The notes under the pieces are model-generated. The model had not been told where the DNA came from. It saw only the letters and a program-made list of their open reading frames with translations, and ran no database searches. 64,000 nt of DNA, taken from Calonectria ilicicola. Lineage: Eukaryota; Ascomycota; Sordariomycetes; Hypocreales; Nectriaceae. The stretch spans positions 4,774,001 to 4,838,000 of the forward strand of contig CP085830.1 in NCBI GenBank assembly GCA_020809705.1. The letters are read 5' to 3'. The position numbers were made by a program, and so were the translations under genes. This document shows, one piece after another, positions 62,663 to 64,000 of the stretch (positions within the stretch are counted from its first letter, which is position 1; each line of letters starts with the position of its first letter).

Positions 62663-64000
62663 ATGGCCTGGAAGCTTCTTGCACACCGCAGCACATCAGC
62701 GCCGAGACCATTCCAGTCTATCGGCAGGAAGACTTCGGTTAGGCCAATTCTGTCCATTTTCTACAATAGCCAGCGGCCATACGGCAAGGCGAATTATACC
62801 GCATCTCCAATGTCTAACAAATACCGTCCCGCCTCGCGTGTTGCGCGCCAGAGACAGGATGTATGGAGCATTATCAACGACGCTGCTGCCGCAGGTCCAG
62901 TGCAACCTGTCGTGAATATGGGGCAAGGCTTTTTGTGAGTGGAAGATGAAACATCGCACTTCGCCCGAAACTGACGCCATGCAGTGGATATAATCCTCCA
63001 AAATTTGTACTGGACGCTGCGAAGAGTGCCCTGGATCGGGTCGACTGCAATCAGTATGCTCCTACCAAGGGAAGGCCGAGATTGAAGAAGGCAATCGCCG
63101 AGGCATACAGTCCATTCTTTGGGCGAAGATTGGACCCTGAGACGGAAGTAACGATTACGACAGGAGCAAACGAAGGTGTGTGCAGCTAATGAGTCATATG
63201 AATGCCACGGCAAAGAAACCGAGGCAAGCGAGCAGCGCATCTCATCATGGGGAAGCACCTTGTCGGCAGTTCGCGTCAGTTACAAAGAACTCGGCGATGA
63301 CATGACTAACATTGAGATTTCTACAGGCATGCTAAGCGCCTTCATGGGTTTCATTGAACCCGGTGATGAAGTCATCGTCTTCGAGCCTTTCTTTGACCAA
63401 TACATTAGTAATATCGAGATGTCTGGAGGGAAGGTTAGCCATGTCCCAATGCTCCCGCCTACCGACGGAGCGGAGAGAACATCGTCCGCGGCGAATTGGA
63501 TCATCGACTTCGACGCCTTGAGGCGCGCATTCAATGACCGGACAAAAATGATCGTCATCAATACCCCTCACAATCCGGTTGGAAAGGTTTTCAGTCGCGA
63601 AGAACTTTTGCGGATCGGCGAGCTATGTCTCAAGCACAAAACCTTGATACTGTCAGACGAGGTATATGACAGGCTCTCTTACGTGCCGTTCACACGAGTC
63701 GCTACACTATCACCAGAGTTGGCAAAGATCACATTGACTGTGGGATCGGCAGGAAAAAACTTCTACGCTACCGGCTGGCGAGTAGGCTGGTTGATAGGCC
63801 CAGCGGGGCTGATTCAATACGTCGCCGCCGCTCATACACGCATCTGCTATAGTAGTGTGAGCCCGTTGCAGGAGGCCACAGCAATCGGGTTCGAGCAAGC
63901 GGATAAAATGGGATTCTGGGACGCTGCTGTCGACGAAATGAACGGAAAAATAAACCGCTTCTGCGCGGTTTTTGACGAGTTGGGCATTCCGTATTCCGTG
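62663..64000 (+). CDS. Kynurenine aminotransferase-like PLP enzyme (3' end outside window)
   Basis: Model: exons 62663-62934, 62985-63175 and 63327 to beyond 64000; introns of 50 and 151 bp (donors GTGAGT, GTGTGT); phases close, about 378 codons seen. A basic, Ser/Arg-rich N-terminus (about 45 residues) looks like a mitochondrial targeting sequence. Class I aminotransferase motifs follow: VVNMGQGFFGYNPPKF, NQYAPTKGRPRLKKAI, TTGANEGML, INTPHNPVGKVFS, LSDEVYDRLSY and the PLP-lysine site GSAGKNFYATGWRVGW. These fit the kynurenine aminotransferase/glutamine transaminase K branch. It probably transaminates kynurenine or related aromatic amino acids. The last exon is cut by the window edge. Confidence 0.9.

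Noticed and set aside
1..64000. CRISPR arrays, bacterial operons or phage features
   Set aside because: No regularly spaced short repeats were seen, and the spliced genes and RIP show this is fungal nuclear DNA.

Overview
The window is nuclear DNA of a filamentous ascomycete (Pezizomycotina). The genes carry short introns (50-170 bp) with GTRNGT-type donors, CTAAC/CTGAC-type branch sites and YAG acceptors. GC-balanced gene islands alternate with blocks of extreme A+T content in which retrotransposons are mutated C-to-T on both strands, the signature of repeat-induced point mutation (RIP). I cannot name the species.

Layout: 1-3248 is the right end of a RIP-mutated LTR element. 3396-17300 is gene island 1: a secreted quinoprotein-like propeller, an MFS sugar transporter, a small hypothetical gene, a monocarboxylate-type MFS gene that appears to have lost an intron acceptor, an amidase, an NmrA-like reductase, a secreted short tyrosinase and a hypothetical gene. 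17411-38028 is a large A+T block. It contains a 450 bp near-perfect hairpin and three levels of nested LTR retrotransposons, two of them resolved to the base by matching 5 bp target-site duplications (TSDs). 38602-49018 is gene island 2: an extradiol (VOC-fold) ring-cleavage dioxygenase divergent from an ACC-synthase-like PLP enzyme, a fumarylacetoacetate-hydrolase-family protein, an NmrA-like reductase, and two frameshifted genes. 49802-52309 is a small non-autonomous LTR element carrying a 538 bp TRIM. 52752-61022 is an FAD-dependent aromatic monooxygenase gene split by a 6.8 kb copia-like element. The window ends inside a kynurenine-aminotransferase-like gene.

The genes of island 2 (ring hydroxylase, extradiol dioxygenase, FAH-type hydrolase, alpha/beta hydrolase, PLP enzyme) look like a meta-cleavage type route for an aromatic substrate. 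Fungi usually use intradiol cleavage. The pathway appears to be decaying: the monooxygenase is interrupted by a transposon and the hydrolase is frameshifted. This pathway reading is inference from families and linkage.

Gene models were built by hand from splice signals. Unless noted, reading phase closes across all exons. The A+T blocks encode no intact protein; the open frames in them are by-products of mutated repeats.
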